From Arbacia lixula (taxonomy: Eukaryota; Echinodermata; Echinoidea; Arbacioida; Arbaciidae), in NCBI GenBank assembly GCA_963669155.1, contig OZ022597.1:9375250-9439249 (forward strand): 64,000 bases of DNA. Reading direction: 5' to 3'. The notes under the pieces are model-generated. The model was not told where the DNA came from and searched no databases. It saw only the letters and a list, made by a program, of their open reading frames with translations. Below, piece after piece: positions 12,093 through 25,029 of this stretch (positions are counted from its first letter, which is position 1; each line of letters starts with the position of its first letter). The position numbers and the translations under genes are program-made.

Positions 12093-12318
12093 TACACAAC
12101 AGCTCAAAGGAATTGGCATAGGGAAAGGGAACAGGAAGAAAGAGAAGGGGCAGCAGTTTTAAACCGTGGTATATTTTGTCTAGTTCAGCATGAAACATGA
12201 TGCCTTAGCCTAAAAAACATCATGTTTCATGCTGAACTCGACAAAATATACCGCGGTTTAAAACTGCGGCTCCTTCCCTTTCCCTTTCCCTTTGCCAATT
12301 CCTTTGAGCTGTAGTGTA
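12093..12318. mobile_element. TA-flanked foldback MITE, copy 3
   Basis: TACACAACAGCTCAAAGGAA at the left, GAGCTGTAGTGTA at the right, with the GGGAAAGGGAA arm and the ATGAAACATGAT inner stem. Confidence 0.8.
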
Positions 12319-12961
12319 GATGCAAACATGTGGATGTGGAACATCTAGGTTGAAATTAGGTGACCTGGATTAAACATCACAATAGCTTTCCTTGAATTTG
12401 TAGGATCTGTCAAATACGGTATGTTGCAATGAACTTTTGCTGAATTATTTAAAGTCAATTTGTTGTTATTGTTTAATTTTTGGCCTAGTTTAATCCATTG
12501 CTCTTCTTCAACCTTGCTCCAGTTTAGGTTTTGAAAATTTGCATTGGAAATACAGTAACCAAAGGGGTGTGGCTTAATTGCTCCCTGAACAAAATTTCAG
12601 TATATTCATATAATCTGTCATCAATTGCCCATATAGCAGATGATGCAGGAGTTGTGCTGCTCAGAATCTGAGTGGAGAAGAGTAAGCGAGCAAATATGCA
12701 GACTAAGAATAGTTACAGGTTAATATGATGGTATGTGGAGAAAAATAAGGCCTGATGTTATAAAACAAATGGTGAAATTATTTTTTGCTTTACACCCCTA
12801 GGAAGAAATTATTTTTAAGGGCTATTTTTAGCATTGCGGGGACTAATTACTTCATCGTCAGTGTCATTTCACCCCACTGTGTACAATGTGCACATGTGAA
12901 TAGGGCTTTGTCGTCTCCTGATTTAATTGAAATTTGCAGAGTGAATGGGAAAGTTGTGACA

Positions 12962-13045
12962 TCTAGAGAGAGATGGAGAGCAAGAGGGAGAGGAAGAGAG
13001 AGGAGAGGGGGAGATATAGAGAGAGAGTTGGAGGAGAGATAGTGA

Positions 13046-13086
<41 letters not shown>

Positions 13087-13570
13087 AGAGAGATATGGAG
13101 GAGAGATAGTGAGGGAGAGAGAGAGATAGAGAAAGAGAGAGAGAGAGAGATGGAGAAGGAGAGAGAGTGAGGGAGAGAGAGAGAGGGAGAGAGAGAGAGA
13201 GACAGAGAGAGAGAGAGAGGGGTAGAGAGAGATGGAGCATCTATAGTAAGGGGGAGAGAGAGAGTGAGGGGAGAGGATGAGGAAAGGGATGTAGAGAGAG
13301 AAAGACAGAAAGAGAGAAACTCACAAGGAGAAGGGGAGATAATGAGGGAGAGGCGGAGAGTGATGGAGAGGGGGAGAGTGAAGGAGAGGGAGAGGGAGAG
13401 AAAGTGAGAGGCAGACAGACAGACATGGAGGAAAAGAGATAGAGAGAGAAGGAGAGATAATGAGGGAGAGGGGGAGAGTGAGGGAGAGAGAGAGGGGGAG
13501 AAAGTGAGAGACAGAGAGACAGACAGGGAGGGAGAGAGAGAGGGAGAGAGAGAGAGAGAGAGAGGATGGT
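12962..13570. repeat. GA-rich purine tract
   Basis: About 600 bases of GAGAGA/GGGAGA with short interruptions. Overlapping open frames are artefacts. Confidence 0.95.
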
Positions 13571-13699
13571 ATGAGAGGTGTCAATGAGACCAAGAGCTCT
13601 TTCTAGTTTGCTAATGAAGCTTCGCAGCTGAGTGGGAAGCTTCTTTACTTTTTGATTTAATTTTTTAAGCACACCTGCTTGTTTGGATTGCAGTCCACA

Positions 13700-14500
13700 A
13701 CGGCTAAGGGTTAGCCTTTCCTCCAGACTCTGAAATATCTCATGTTTCTTTTATGTGTTGCAATCACAGCTACGTCTGAACACATAGACTAACCACCAGT
13801 CCCTCTTCCCACACAGACAGAGAGGGAGAGAGAATGAAGGATAGTCTATATGTCCAGACCCAATAAGCCAGTTCGTAATTACAATTTGCGCATGAGCAGA
13901 TGAAGGTCAAAGTGACCAAACCAGCTTGTTGGTTTTTAAATCACTGAGATAAGCATCATCATTAATAAGTTATTTTAGAATATGCTTGTTATCCAATTTA
14001 TAACAATTAGTTTACAATAAACAATGTAATAGAAGCTTTCCCAATTGTTCACAGACCGTAGCCTACTATTCTTGTCACCTGTTTTGAGATGGTTCCTTTA
14101 TTAGAGGTTGAATATCGCAAATTGCTATGTCGGGTAAGCACATTACGTAACATCTCCTTTTGAAATGATATATTAATCAACTGCTTATCCTAATGAAACA
14201 GGGAAAGGTCATAGTGACCAAACTTGCTCCAGAGCTAACTATGAACTGGTGTATTGTGATTGCAGCGTGAAGTAATAAAATAGCCTGCAGCCTGGATCTC
14301 AGACTAGCTGAGAATTTGAGTGACTTGTAATATGTGCAATGTAAAGTGGCAGACTGTTTAAATAAAGGCACAGTATTTCACACAAGATTGATACATTTCG
14401 CAAGTATTCTATTGCTTTTCAGTAAGTATCAATTTTCTGGTTATAACGATGTAACCAATACATCATTTCATTATGGTGAGTCTTCCATACAATATATTAC
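13700..14500. other. Intron stretch without recognised features
   Basis: AT-rich sequence; no supported gene or clear repeat seen. Confidence 0.4.
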
Positions 14501-14534
14501 CAATGCCATGGTAAATTGAGTCTCTTGCATATAA

Positions 14535-14956
14535 AGCATATTGCATATGGAGCAGAAACCTGGTCTACAACTAAAGAAATGGAACAGAAATTGAGAACAA
14601 CACAAAGAGCTATGGAGAGAAGAATGCTTAATTTAACATTACTTGACAGAGTGAAGCACACTGACATCCGGCAGAAAACGAAGTTCAATGATATCATACC
14701 CCTATAGTAAAAATTAAAGAGATGAAATGGAGATGGGCAGGACACACTTATATAGAACACAAGACAACAGATGGAAAAGAAACTCACAGAAAGGCAACCA
14801 AGAACGGGAAAGCGAAGAAGGGGTTGACAAAAGAGGAGGTGGAGAGACGAAATATCATCATACACAAACACAGCTACATGGAACAGAATGACAGCAAATA
14901 GAAGTAAATGGAAACTGATTGGGGAGGGCTTCATCCAACAATGGTTGAACAATACC

Positions 14957-14993
<37 letters not shown>

Positions 14994-14997
14994 CATG
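14535..14997 (+). mobile_element. RTE-clade LINE, 3' fragment
   Basis: The frame reads AYGAETWSTTKEMEQKLRTT then QRAMERRMLNLTLLDRVKH and IRQKTKFNDII, then, after stops and frame changes, MKWRWAGH and WLNNT. These are hallmark C-terminal segments of RTE-type reverse transcriptase proteins. The fragment ends in a (GAT)n tail at 14957-14996. It is 5' truncated and inactive. Confidence 0.75.
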
Positions 14998-15399
14998 ATG
15001 ACTTATTAAACCAATACTTTTTGACTAACTCCCACGTATTTAAATAATCATGATACACATTGTACAGTGCACTGTGTATTGTCATTCTGTTAACGAAGCA
15101 GATGTTCCAATGTATTTATATATTTTATAGGCACACGCCATCTCCTTTTGTTTGCGAAGCCATAGAGATACTGATAAATGATGCAAACACATATGGTGTT
15201 TACACTAGGTTCGGTATCTACCATTGTGAAACCCTCCACAGCATTGTATGTTTTTGGAACCCAGTCGCCGACATGCAGGAAATAATGATAATTTATTTTT
15301 TAAATCAGGTTATGTTCCAATGTCAGTGCAGTATCGCTCAGAGGTTCTATTCAGCAGTATAGTGTGTAGCAGAAGGGAAGGAGTTGCTAGCCAATGGCT

Positions 15400-15895
15400 T
15401 CTCTTTTGTTCCTTTTTCTCGCTTTCTCTCCCCTCTCTCTTCTCCCTATCTTTACCACCCCCAGTCTGTCTTGCCCCTTCATATTCACCCTCTATCTCCT
15501 TGTTTCTCCCCCTCTCCCCATTCTCTCTCCTCTCTCCCTATCACCACCTCCTTCTCCTTGTCTCCCCCCTCTTTCCCCTCCCCACACTCTCATTCCTCTC
15601 TCCATATCCCCCTTAATATCTCCTTATATCTTCCCCCTTTTCAACAATTTTTTCTCACTCCCTGTTCCCCTCTATATTTCATTGTCTTTACCCTCCTCCC
15701 CCCATCCTCTCGGTCTCCTCTCTCTCCCCTCTCTCTCTTCTCTCACTAATCCCCCTCTCTATCTCCTTGTCTTACTCCTCTTCCTTCTCTCCCTCTCCCT
15801 TCTCAATATCTCCTTCTCTCCCCCACTCTCTCTCGACTCTCCCTATTCCTCCTTTCCCCCTATCTCTCTCTCTCTCTATCTCTCTTTATATGAGA
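15400..15895. repeat. CT-rich pyrimidine tract
   Basis: About 500 bases of C/T-rich sequence with CTCTCC and CCCTAT variants. Three overlapping open frames are compositional artefacts. Confidence 0.9.
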
Positions 15896-15899
15896 GAAT

Positions 15900-17600
15900 T
15901 TCATGATAAGCTTAAAAGCAGTAATGAGCTCCAGAATTAGGACTGCATACTGTGCAATAACAACTGATTATTTTTTAAATGGTTTCAAGAAACCCTTAAA
16001 AAACTATTTATTCAAATACCTACTGTCAGACATAGTCATTAACTTCATGTATGCTTATGCAAAATATTTCAGTCAATAGCGAGGATTTAATGGTCTTTAA
16101 TCTTCTTCAGCCACTAATGATCACCCATAGAGATTTATGTGTAACTTTCATAATCCCTCATTATGTATTTCACTTTTGTGCCATTTCTTTGCTCATTTAT
16201 CCACAGTATTTTTTGAATTTTTCCTAGAGCTCTGTTAGAGACTTGCAAACCTGCATCGCTCATGTAAATCACCCGTTTATTTTTCCCCCGCCGAGCTCAT
16301 TTCAGGGATGATCAATGACTGATCGCACTTTTAAAGCTATTTGTGCTTTTCGACTACACGCTTTGATCGATGTCTTAATTCTAGTTGGATGAGTGATATG
16401 GCGAAGAAGGTGTCGTAGCTGCTCGCCTTGAAATGGACCAATATACATCTTTTCCACCGGCTTTCCTTACTCCCTATCACCTTATTGTGCTGGATGTTGT
16501 CTTGCTATGTCTCAGAAGGGTTTTTGAGATATGTTATTGTATTCTTCCATTTTTGGCTGTTTGTATTTAGGTAGCATTTGCAAACAAGATTTCTACTTGT
16601 AGGAAGCTCTGTGGGTGATGAAGATATATTATGATGATGGTGATGATGATGAAGAAGAAATATTGAGAAAAGGAAGAAAATGGAGAACGAAAAGAAGATG
16701 ATGAAGAAATAAGGTGAAAAAAGAAGAAAATAGGGAGGAAAAAAAGGGAAAAAAATATCTGAAGAAGAGGAAGGACTAGAGATGTGTGCTTGATAAATAT
16801 GAAAAAGTATGGAGAGAAGGAGGAAATAAGGAGGAAAGAGATGGGGAATAAGAAAGAAGGTTATTGATTAGAAAAAGGAGTTAGAAATAATAAGCATTAG
16901 AGCTTCTTTATGAATTTAGTAATAAGCTTGTAACTAAAGGAAATTGTAATATCTATGTTTTTCCCCCTGTTTAGTTTTTCTTCCGCTATATGAATTTCTT
17001 TCATATTTTTGTTGGTCCTTATTGTTTGTTCATTGGGACTTAAAGCGCACAATTTTCAATCCTGGAAAAGACCAAAATCAATTAATTAAAGTGATTAAAA
17101 TAAAATATTTCTGAGGCCTTTGTGAGTTGTATGAATGAAGACACTTTCCATTGGGTTTGTACACAACATCACAAAAATGAACAGAATTTGGTATGACGTC
17201 GTGACATCACCATGGAATACCCAGTAATTACAATTTTGGTCTCAAAAGTTGTGCGAGACTACAAAGACAAATCTTACACAATCTCGCAGCAATAACATGT
17301 CAGAATGATAATACAAAATGTTGGGGGGGGGGGGGGATGCCATTTACCCACCCCCCCCCTTGCCTGAGTAGAGTAAAGAAGGATTCACCACAACCAATAT
17401 TGTGACGGAGGGGTTAAACATTTGAGTTTATCCAGGAATATCCTTTTGGAATCACACATTCCCTTAAAGCATGTTGAACATGGTTGCAGAGATGTCCGGG
17501 ATCTCCCAGGCACTGGTATAGTTCAGCTGAATTATGCATCAAGTTTGTCCATAAAAGATTCACCTGCTCTGTAGCTTTATTTATACCGGTTTCAAACCAC
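15900..17600. other. Intron stretch; purine-rich block and G/C runs
   Basis: A GAAGAA/GGAAAA purine-rich block spans 16620-16870. A run of ~13 G at 17322 faces a run of ~10 C about 20 bases later. Otherwise nothing recognisable. Confidence 0.5.
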
Positions 17601-17604
17601 GGCA

Positions 17605-17752
17605 TCTATGCATAAAACTTACAATCAATGGTAACTCTGTCATCAATAACTACCTTGGTAAAATGCTCGACAGCCAATCAAATTCAAGATTTCCATAGAA
17701 GTTACCATTGATGGCAGAGTAATTATTAATGGTAATTTTAATGCAACGGGAC
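17605..17752. mobile_element. Foldback MITE, GCATAAAACTTACCAT family, copy 2
   Basis: Same arms as at 4829: TGCATAAAACTTACAATCAA on the left and TAATTTTAATGCAACGGG on the right, with the shared inner motifs ACAGCCAATCAAAT and GTTACCATTGATGGCAGAG. Confidence 0.65.
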
Positions 17753-18520
17753 CTAGGTCTCAACATTGGTAAATCCCCAATGAAGAAAGTTGTGAAATGA
17801 ACTCTAAAACACCTAGAATGAATTGGTTCACGTAGCCTTTCAGACAGAATGTGATAAACAGCGGAGAAAGCCCAACTGATTGCAAATAATCTTTACCACA
17901 ACAAGAAGTGAAGTATGCACATGCTATGTACTTCTACTCGGGTAGCTCCAGTACACTCGAGGACACACTGTGATTTTTTTTTCCGGTTTGGATGGGGTAC
18001 GAGACTCATTTCTGGGTTTCTGGGCTCAATTCTTATATTGCTGGGTTGCACACGCACGGACAGTCTGTCAGGCTTGCGTTGTATCTGCAGGCTTATCACA
18101 AATTCTGCCTCTATACAAAGAAGGCACAATCATGTTAAAAAATAAATTGGGAAAAATCATATTTAACAGATATTAAATTTCAGTGAAGAAATTTTCTAAG
18201 GTTATTTTAATGGAGATTTTATACATACATCCCCATAGAAAGGCTAGTGCACTCCAACCTGTAAATCAATAAAAAAAAATAAGGCAGATGAAACAAATCT
18301 TGGAATGGATTTTAACCTTGATCTGCTGCTTATTGGGCAGCACTTTAACTACATGTACATGTATAATTACATCATTTAATAATGGTGTCCTTAGTACTAA
18401 TACCTTCTACCTTTAACTCTGCATGTACAATGTCTGGCACTATTATGATTATACAACACATTGTCTTAGAATGAGTTAACCCGGTTAGTGCTACTGTGAC
18501 ATGATTGCGGTAGTGATATA

Positions 18521-18755
18521 TACACAACAGCACAAAGGAATTGGCATAGGGAAAGGGAAAGGGAAGAAAGGGAAGGACCCGCAGTTTTAAACCGTGGTAT
18601 ATTGTGCCCAGTTCAGCATTAAACATGATGGTTTTTAGGCTAAGGCATCGTGTTTCATGCTGAACTGGACAAAATATACTGCGGTTTAAAACTGCGGCTC
18701 CTTCCCTTTCTTCCCTTTCCCTTTCCCTATGCCAATTCCTTTGAGCTGTGGTGTA
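18521..18755. mobile_element. TA-flanked foldback MITE, copy 4
   Basis: The longest copy, with both inner arms complete. Ends TACACAACAGCACAAAGG and TTTGAGCTGTGGTGTA. Confidence 0.8.
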
Positions 18756-18909
18756 CAAATCCTATAGGCTGTATTTCATTTGGCCCAGAAAGAGTTAGTT
18801 TCAATCGATACCAGCTTGTTAACCCCGACAATGCCATAAAAGATGCTACTCTGTAGAATGTGTCTGTAAAGGAAGTAATGGGATATTGGCATTAAAAGTA
18901 ATGTAAAAT

Positions 18910-19001
18910 GTAACCTTTGATGTGCCATTGGTGGATAATTTCACCATTAAAACACAGAAATCCCATAGAGCAGAGTTTTTTTGTGGCACCTGAAGAGTTA
19001 A
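18910..19001. mobile_element. 92-bp TTAA element, copy 2
   Basis: Left TAACCTTTGATGTGCCA, right GTGGCACCTGAAGAGTTAA, inner AAATCCCATAGAGCAGAG as in copy 1. It lies directly beside the probable empty site of the TA foldback element. Confidence 0.6.
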
Positions 19002-19079
19002 AAAAACAAATGATGAGATGTTGCTTGTACTGATCCAGATCATGCCGATGTAGGGTCATGTTGTTTGCTTGCCCGCACA

Positions 19080-19360
19080 GCACCCCTCAGCGCCGCACGG
19101 TGGTGCATAATTCGCTTCACGCGTTTGTTCGACATCCCACGCCCCCGTCCTTCTGAAATAAACATAGCCCACACCACTGGCCCTCCTCCAACATTCATAC
19201 TCCCATCAGCTTAGTCCCTCCCTAGGGCATTCGTGTTGTCACTCCGTACCCCGCAACCAGCGCAGCTAACGACCGCCCGTGGAAATGCGCGTCGCCCGCC
19301 CTTCGTCGCGACATTTGAGTGGCTTAAACTTCCGCGAGCCGCCACGGAGGCATCCCTGGC
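19080..19360. other. CpG-rich patch in the intron
   Basis: CpG density is clearly higher than the surroundings. No open frame with convincing splice sites was found; it could be a regulatory region or a diverged exon. Confidence 0.3.
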
Positions 19361-19459
19361 TTGTAATCCTAGCTGGTTGGTTTTAGCTGGAAGGACTTGA
19401 GCCTGAGCAAATTATAATCTGAGGCAGATGTGAAATACGGCGGAGTGTTTGTTTGAAAA

Positions 19460-19680
19460 GGGATGATCGTGGATGTCAATTCATTTTCGAAACGAAAGAC
19501 AATGCAGGGTTTTTGGCTGATCCCACAGGGGCTTAGACAGGATTTGGAGATGTGGAGGGGAATTCCCCCCCCCCCCCCTCCCTCCCTCCATTCCTTCCCA
19601 AATAAAGGATTCATTTTTGTTGTAGGAAGTGTTTTCTTTGTTTGTCTCAAATGCAACATTACATGCTTAGAATGAAGCTC
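19460..19680 (-). repeat. Dispersed ~200-bp repeat with C/G run, copy 1 (inverted)
   Basis: Contains GATCCCACAGGGGCTTAGAC, poly-C and AGGAAGTGTTTTC, the inverse of parts of the pair at 21396-21840. Confidence 0.5.
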
Positions 19681-19814
19681 AGCCCCCCCCCCCTCCCAAA
19701 AAAAAAAGAAGCGAAAGAGAAAACGTAGATAGTGGAACATAAAGTGTTTTTTGTCTACTTGTACATTTGTGGAAAATAATTAAGGCCTCATTTGTTTACC
19801 TCCTTCCTCTATCA

Positions 19815-19839
19815 CCCTTGATACACCCACCCACACACA

Positions 19840-19873
<34 letters not shown>

Positions 19874-19925
19874 GAAACAAACACGCAAACACACGTACAC
19901 ACACGCACACACACACATAGTCAAA
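19815..19925. repeat. (CA)n microsatellite
   Basis: ACACAC repeats with CGCA and AAAC interruptions. Confidence 0.9.
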
Positions 19926-20293
19926 CACATGCACTGAATGCAATTGTCTACAAAAATGCGCAAACACACATCAAAAGAAGCAAACACACATGATTTTTTT
20001 CACCTCACCCTATGAACATCGTGTTTTGTTACACAGACAAAATATAAAAGGGACCCTTTGATATTTTGTCCACGTTGCAAAAGACCATGTTCATACATGT
20101 AGTGTCACATTTTTTGACAATCATTAACCTGTGTGCATAGATCATGGGAACTGAATTGCTTCTGTGTAAATTCGAAGAACAAAAGAGAATTCAGAAGCTA
20201 ATTGGTTTAATGAGTGAATACTTTATTGAGGAGCAGCATGGATATAAAAAAAGGGTGAGAAGATTTGTCTTTCTTTCCATCAATCTCCTTGAC

Positions 20294-20314
20294 AGAGAGA
20301 GAGAGAGAGCAAGG

Positions 20315-20373
<59 letters not shown>

Positions 20374-20445
20374 GAGGGGGGGGGGATAGAGAGAGGGGGA
20401 GAAAGAGAGAGAGAAAGAGAGAGAGAAAGGGGGGGGGGGGAGGAA
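20294..20445. repeat. (GA)n with G runs
   Basis: GAGAGA tract interrupted by two runs of 9-11 G. Confidence 0.95.
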
Positions 20446-21395
20446 ATGAGTGGTTCTGGACAGCTACGCACCATCGGCAGCCACATATATCACTGGTAAT
20501 GCCCTGTGACTGGTCTCTGGGAATGAGCTGGGACAATCATGGCTGGCAGAACCCGATCAAAGTTAGATGCAGAACCCGATGAAAGATAGATGAATGTGCT
20601 GTGGTGGTATCGCAGCGATAATTACCCCCCGCTTCCAGTGATTACGGGGTCTTTGACGGCTGCAGTCGGTGCCTTCCGTTAACCCCTGGTGCACCAGTGG
20701 CCCATTTGTGCACCAACAGTGTGTGTGTATCTCATGGCGTTGCATGATGTCTAGTATAGAAGGACTTAATCCGCTCTGCACCTTTAGTAACACTGCCTTG
20801 TTTAGATTGAAGTCTTTTAGATTGATCTATCGCAACTGCAAAGTTACGTGTACCCCAACTATATGTATGGAAACCAAAATTGGCACAAGTGCAATGCCCA
20901 GTGGGACAAATAAGGATATGGGTTAGTAAGTAAGATATGGAGTCGTGTTTATAGACATGTTTGACTATTAAACATGCAATGCAAAGTTCATTATGATAAA
21001 AAGGAGCTATTTTGATAATCGAATAGTTGTTTCTGCTGTCAGTGCTAAGGTCAGGTGACCTGGATATAAAGACTATTCAAGGGAGACCATGAATGTGTTT
21101 CACACAAGCAAACTGTGGTCTTTGCGTACAGGTTTAAATGATAAATACTGTTCAGGGGGAACAATGCTCTCTCTCTTTCTAATGATCTAATAATCAAATT
21201 GTCATGACTGTCTATGTTATGTTATGATTGTTATGTTTGCTGATCCATGTACCCAGGGGCCCCGTAGAGAACAGTGATTTGCTCGCTAATGGGGATAGCC
21301 TGGTTAAAGAAGATGGAATAAATGAATCAAAACATTAATTGATCGATACGTTTACAGTCTTTCTTTTAGGCCATCCCCCATTTTCTGGCTGTGCT

Positions 21396-21840
21396 CATTC
21401 TGAATATGTATTGCATTTGAATCATCCACAAAAAACACTTCCAAAAACAGAATGAATCGGTTCATTGGGGAGGATTGGTGGTGGTGGTGGTGGTGGGGGG
21501 GGGGGGGGGGTCCTCTCCACATCTATAAATCCTTTCTAAGCCCTTGTGGGATAAGGCAAAAACTCTGTGGTGTCATTTGTTTCAAATATGAACTACATGT
21601 ATATTTAATGAACTTCATTCAATTAATGAACTACATTCTGAATATGTATTGCATTTGATTCCATCCACGAAAACACTTCCTAAAACAAAATGACTCCATT
21701 CTTTGGGAAGGATTTGAGGTGGTGGTGGTGGTGGTGAGTGTGGGGGCGTCTCCTTCACTTCTCTAAATCCTGTCTAAGCCCTTGTGGGATAAGGCAAAAT
21801 CTCTGTCTTGTCTTTCGTTTCAAATATGAACTGACAGGTG
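21396..21840 (+). repeat. Direct pair of ~200-bp repeats
   Basis: ATTCTGAATATGTATTGCAT starts at about 21397 and 21636. Both continue through CACTTCC, a (GGT)n/G tract, TAAGCCCTTGTGGGATAAGG and TTTCAAATATGAACT. The first has a long poly-G run. Confidence 0.85.
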
Positions 21841-22159
21841 GTCACACTATACAGGTGGTTAGTAGTACAGGATTCACTTTACTGTATTATAAACAACATG
21901 ATGTAAACCAAATGTATCGTCGCACGGTCTGTAATTAGGGGTTGAGTTACATCTCTTTCAGGACGGGAGCGTCAGAGATAGTGTGTGGCCGACTGCTCAG
22001 AAGGATTTAATTTAATGAAATTACAGCATTGATTTACCTCCGAACATCACAGGGCACACACAGAAATTGATTTTAGGACACTGCTACTGCACAGCCCCCC
22101 ATTCCAAGCCCCTGACAGAAGGACGCAAGAGGCAGTATTGGTGTTGAGTGAAATCTTCT

Positions 22160-22525
22160 TTAAAGGGCATATACTGTACTGGGAAGACAAAAATACCTTC
22201 AAAAGGTGATCATGAGCAATCTTCTTACCAATGGTCTTAAATTCATGTATTGTCCATTTTAGAAACTTGCTGAAAGTTATTTGCCCTCAAATGATCCACA
22301 TTTTCAGTTACTAGTGATTAAATTATAAATCCTCTAAATGTTCGGGGCCAAACAATTTCAGGATTTGTGATTTAATCACTCAACATGTGGATCATTTGAG
22401 GGCAAATAACTTTCAGCAAGTTTCTAAAATAGACAATACATGAATTTAAGACCATTTGCAAGAAGAATGCTCATGATCACCCTTTGAAGGCTTTTTGTCT
22501 TCCCAGTACAGTATATACCCTTTAA
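22160..22525. mobile_element. 366-bp hairpin element with TTAA ends
   Basis: TTAAAGGGCATATACTGTAC at the left pairs with GTACAGTATATACCCTTTAA at the right, and the arms stay complementary for ~150 bases (for example TTTGCCCTCAAATGATCCAC and its inverse). Bounded by TTAA. Confidence 0.8.
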
Positions 22526-22897
22526 TGACCACCTGTACGGTAGAGACAAGTGTCTATAAAACCTCATTTTTTTGTTTCTATTGAAGAATGATTTATTTCA
22601 GAATTAAAACTTGCATTTACGTATGTGCATTTCTGTTTTCCCTTGAGTGGTGCGGGTTTTCATAGAGTAGAAGCAATTCTCAAGCAGTTTTAACCCATTG
22701 TGTACTGAGCCCCCATATATGCTGGCTGGGTTTTCTCCACTCAGATACTGCGCTGTGCGATTCCTGCATAATCTGCTGTAAAGACAATAGACTAAAGGCT
22801 ATGAATAAACTTTTCATTTCTTCTAGGGTGCAATTCAGCAACAACTCTTTGATTTCTGCAACTCCATGGCAAATGTTGACATTCTTACTAGACCTGA

Positions 22898-23054
22898 GCC
22901 CCATTGCATAAAACTTACCATTAATGGTAACTCTGCCATCAATGGCAACTACTATGATAACAGCACTCAACAGCCAAGCAAATGCAAGATATCCCTAAAA
23001 GTTGCCATTGATAGCAGAGTTACCATCAATGGTAAGTTTTATGCTACAGGGCCC
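22898..23054. mobile_element. Foldback MITE, GCATAAAACTTACCAT family, copy 3
   Basis: Arms CCCATTGCATAAAACTTACC and GGTAAGTTTTATGCTACAGG form a long stem. The inner part matches the copies at 4829 and 17605. Confidence 0.7.
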
Positions 23055-23262
23055 AGGGTTTGAGAAGTAAGAAGATCTAACCGTGAACAATGGGTAAATG
23101 ACTAGCTTTTCAGAATGTCTTTAAACCCTCATTTTTTATTTCCATTGAGAAATGATTCATTTTATAATTCAAAATTGCATCAGTAATCCTTTATATGAAC
23201 ATGAAGACCAAAGTTAAAAACGAATGATGAGATGTTGCTTGTACTGCTTCAAATCATGCTTA

Positions 23263-23491
23263 TCAGCTCAAAGGAATTGGTAAAGGGAAAGGGAAAGGGA
23301 AGAACGGGAAGGAGCCGCAGTTTAAAACCATGGTATATTTTGTCCAGTTGAGCATGAAACACGATGCTTTAGCCTAAAAACTATCATGTTTCATGCTGAA
23401 CTGGACAAAATATACCACAGTTTAAAACTGCGGCTCCTTCCCTTTCTTCCCTTTCCCTTTCCCTATACCAATTCCTTTGAGCTGTAGTGTA
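23263..23491. mobile_element. TA-flanked foldback MITE, copy 5 (left end clipped)
   Basis: Starts TCAGCTCAAAGGAATT, lacking the usual TACACTA, and ends GAGCTGTAGTGTA. Its flanks match the uninterrupted sequence at 19011-19085, which is a likely empty site. Confidence 0.8.
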
Positions 23492-24094
23492 GGGTCATGT
23501 TGTTTGCATACCTGCACAGCACTTCCCTTGGGAGGTTTTTATGTACAGGTTCCCATATCGAAGAAGCAATTGTCAAACACTTTTGATAAAGATTTTGTCC
23601 TTCATGTCTATACATGATACTGACATACATGTACTGTACATTCTTTTAATACATTAAAGTGCAGTTAAAGGTAGCCAGTCTAATTCTGAAAATTCCCTGA
23701 CTTTGTCATCATTTGAGAGAGAGAGTGGTTATTTAACCTTTCCATGGAATCAACAAAGCAAAATATTTGGTTTTGAGGAAATAATCATCAATAATTGATT
23801 GAGCTTTCTTTTTTCGTACCACAAAAATAGTCATATCTTTAGAAAGCTAGTTAGATTTTCATTTATTCTATGGGAGTTATAGTATCTCTGACCTTAAAAT
23901 TTCACAGTTGGTATCCCAAAGATACGTGCTAAATATGTGCCAACTTTCATGAAGTTTGCAGATGTTTGTAAAAGGGACGGGCCATCTTTAAACCACTCTA
24001 TATAAAGAACATCTGTCATAATAATTCCTTGTTCCTGTTTCCGTTTGGTTAGCATGGCTTCCCGGCTTTTGTAATGTACATGGCTAATTGAAAC

Positions 24095-24581
24095 TTAAAG
24101 GGATAGTTCACCCTGAAATTATTTTGGTGTCAATAAAAGGAGAGTGAAGGTGTGATGAAAATCCATCACGGAATAAGAAAGTTATGATCTCTTAAAGTTT
24201 TTATTTTTTGGCATCATGTGCGAGGTGCTCACCCATATATTGTGTACAATTTATTTTAAAAAATGTGCATTTTCTAAAAAAAATATGCACCCTTTTACTT
24301 TTGCATTTCATACATCATTAGAGATATGTTTTTCCAGACATATCTGTATGAAAAAGATATAATTCTGGTATCAAAAACAGATAAAGAGCAATTTATGATA
24401 TTATTCTGTACACAACATATGGGAGAGCACCTCGCATGTGACGTCTCAAAAATTGAAGTTTCCAAAGGATGTAACTTTCTTATCCTTTGACGGATTTTCG
24501 TCAAAACCTTCACCAATATGCTTCTGCCATATTTCTGCTCTTATTGATACCAAATAATTTCAGGGTGAACTATTCCTTTAA
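24095..24581. mobile_element. TTAAAGGGATAGTTCACC element, copy 1
   Basis: Ends TTAAAGGGATAGTTCACCCT and its inverse AGGGTGAACTATTCCTTTAA at TTAA sites. Similar TTAAAGGGATAGTTCACCC ends are known from DNA transposons in fish and other animals. Noncoding. Confidence 0.75.
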
Positions 24582-25029
24582 TGCTATGGGTTTAGTACTC
24601 ATGTGACTAGTCACACTTTCATTTTCTTTTCTCCCAAGCGGGAGAAGGAATTGAGAATGATTAGTCTACCACAGTTAGACCTGTTAATTGAATATTGTAG
24701 TGGGGATGGAAAATGCCCAACAGCCTGAAACCAGGCTAGTCTTTGTTGAGAGGAATGACATCTATGTTACATATTTTGGTCTCTACCAAGAAGTGCTTTC
24801 ATATTATCGTGTAATTTGCATGTAATGTTGAATTGTATGGACATGTGTATCTTATGACCTTTTGGTTCAGGAAGCTAATATGCACAGTGGATACCAGCCG
24901 CTTAATAACCACAATGCTGCATGCTACTTAACACTAATTTCTGGGCTAATTTTTGTATCTGCGTTATTGACTGGTGTGTAGGATCGATAGGAAGGCAATT
25001 TTGAGGGCTATAGGATGGGAGTGGAGAGT

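Noticed and set aside
12923..13672. Ser/Leu-rich minus-strand frames
   Set aside because: They are translations of a (GA)n/(CT)n tract, as are similar frames at 2282, 15248, 20207, 33701 and 46031.
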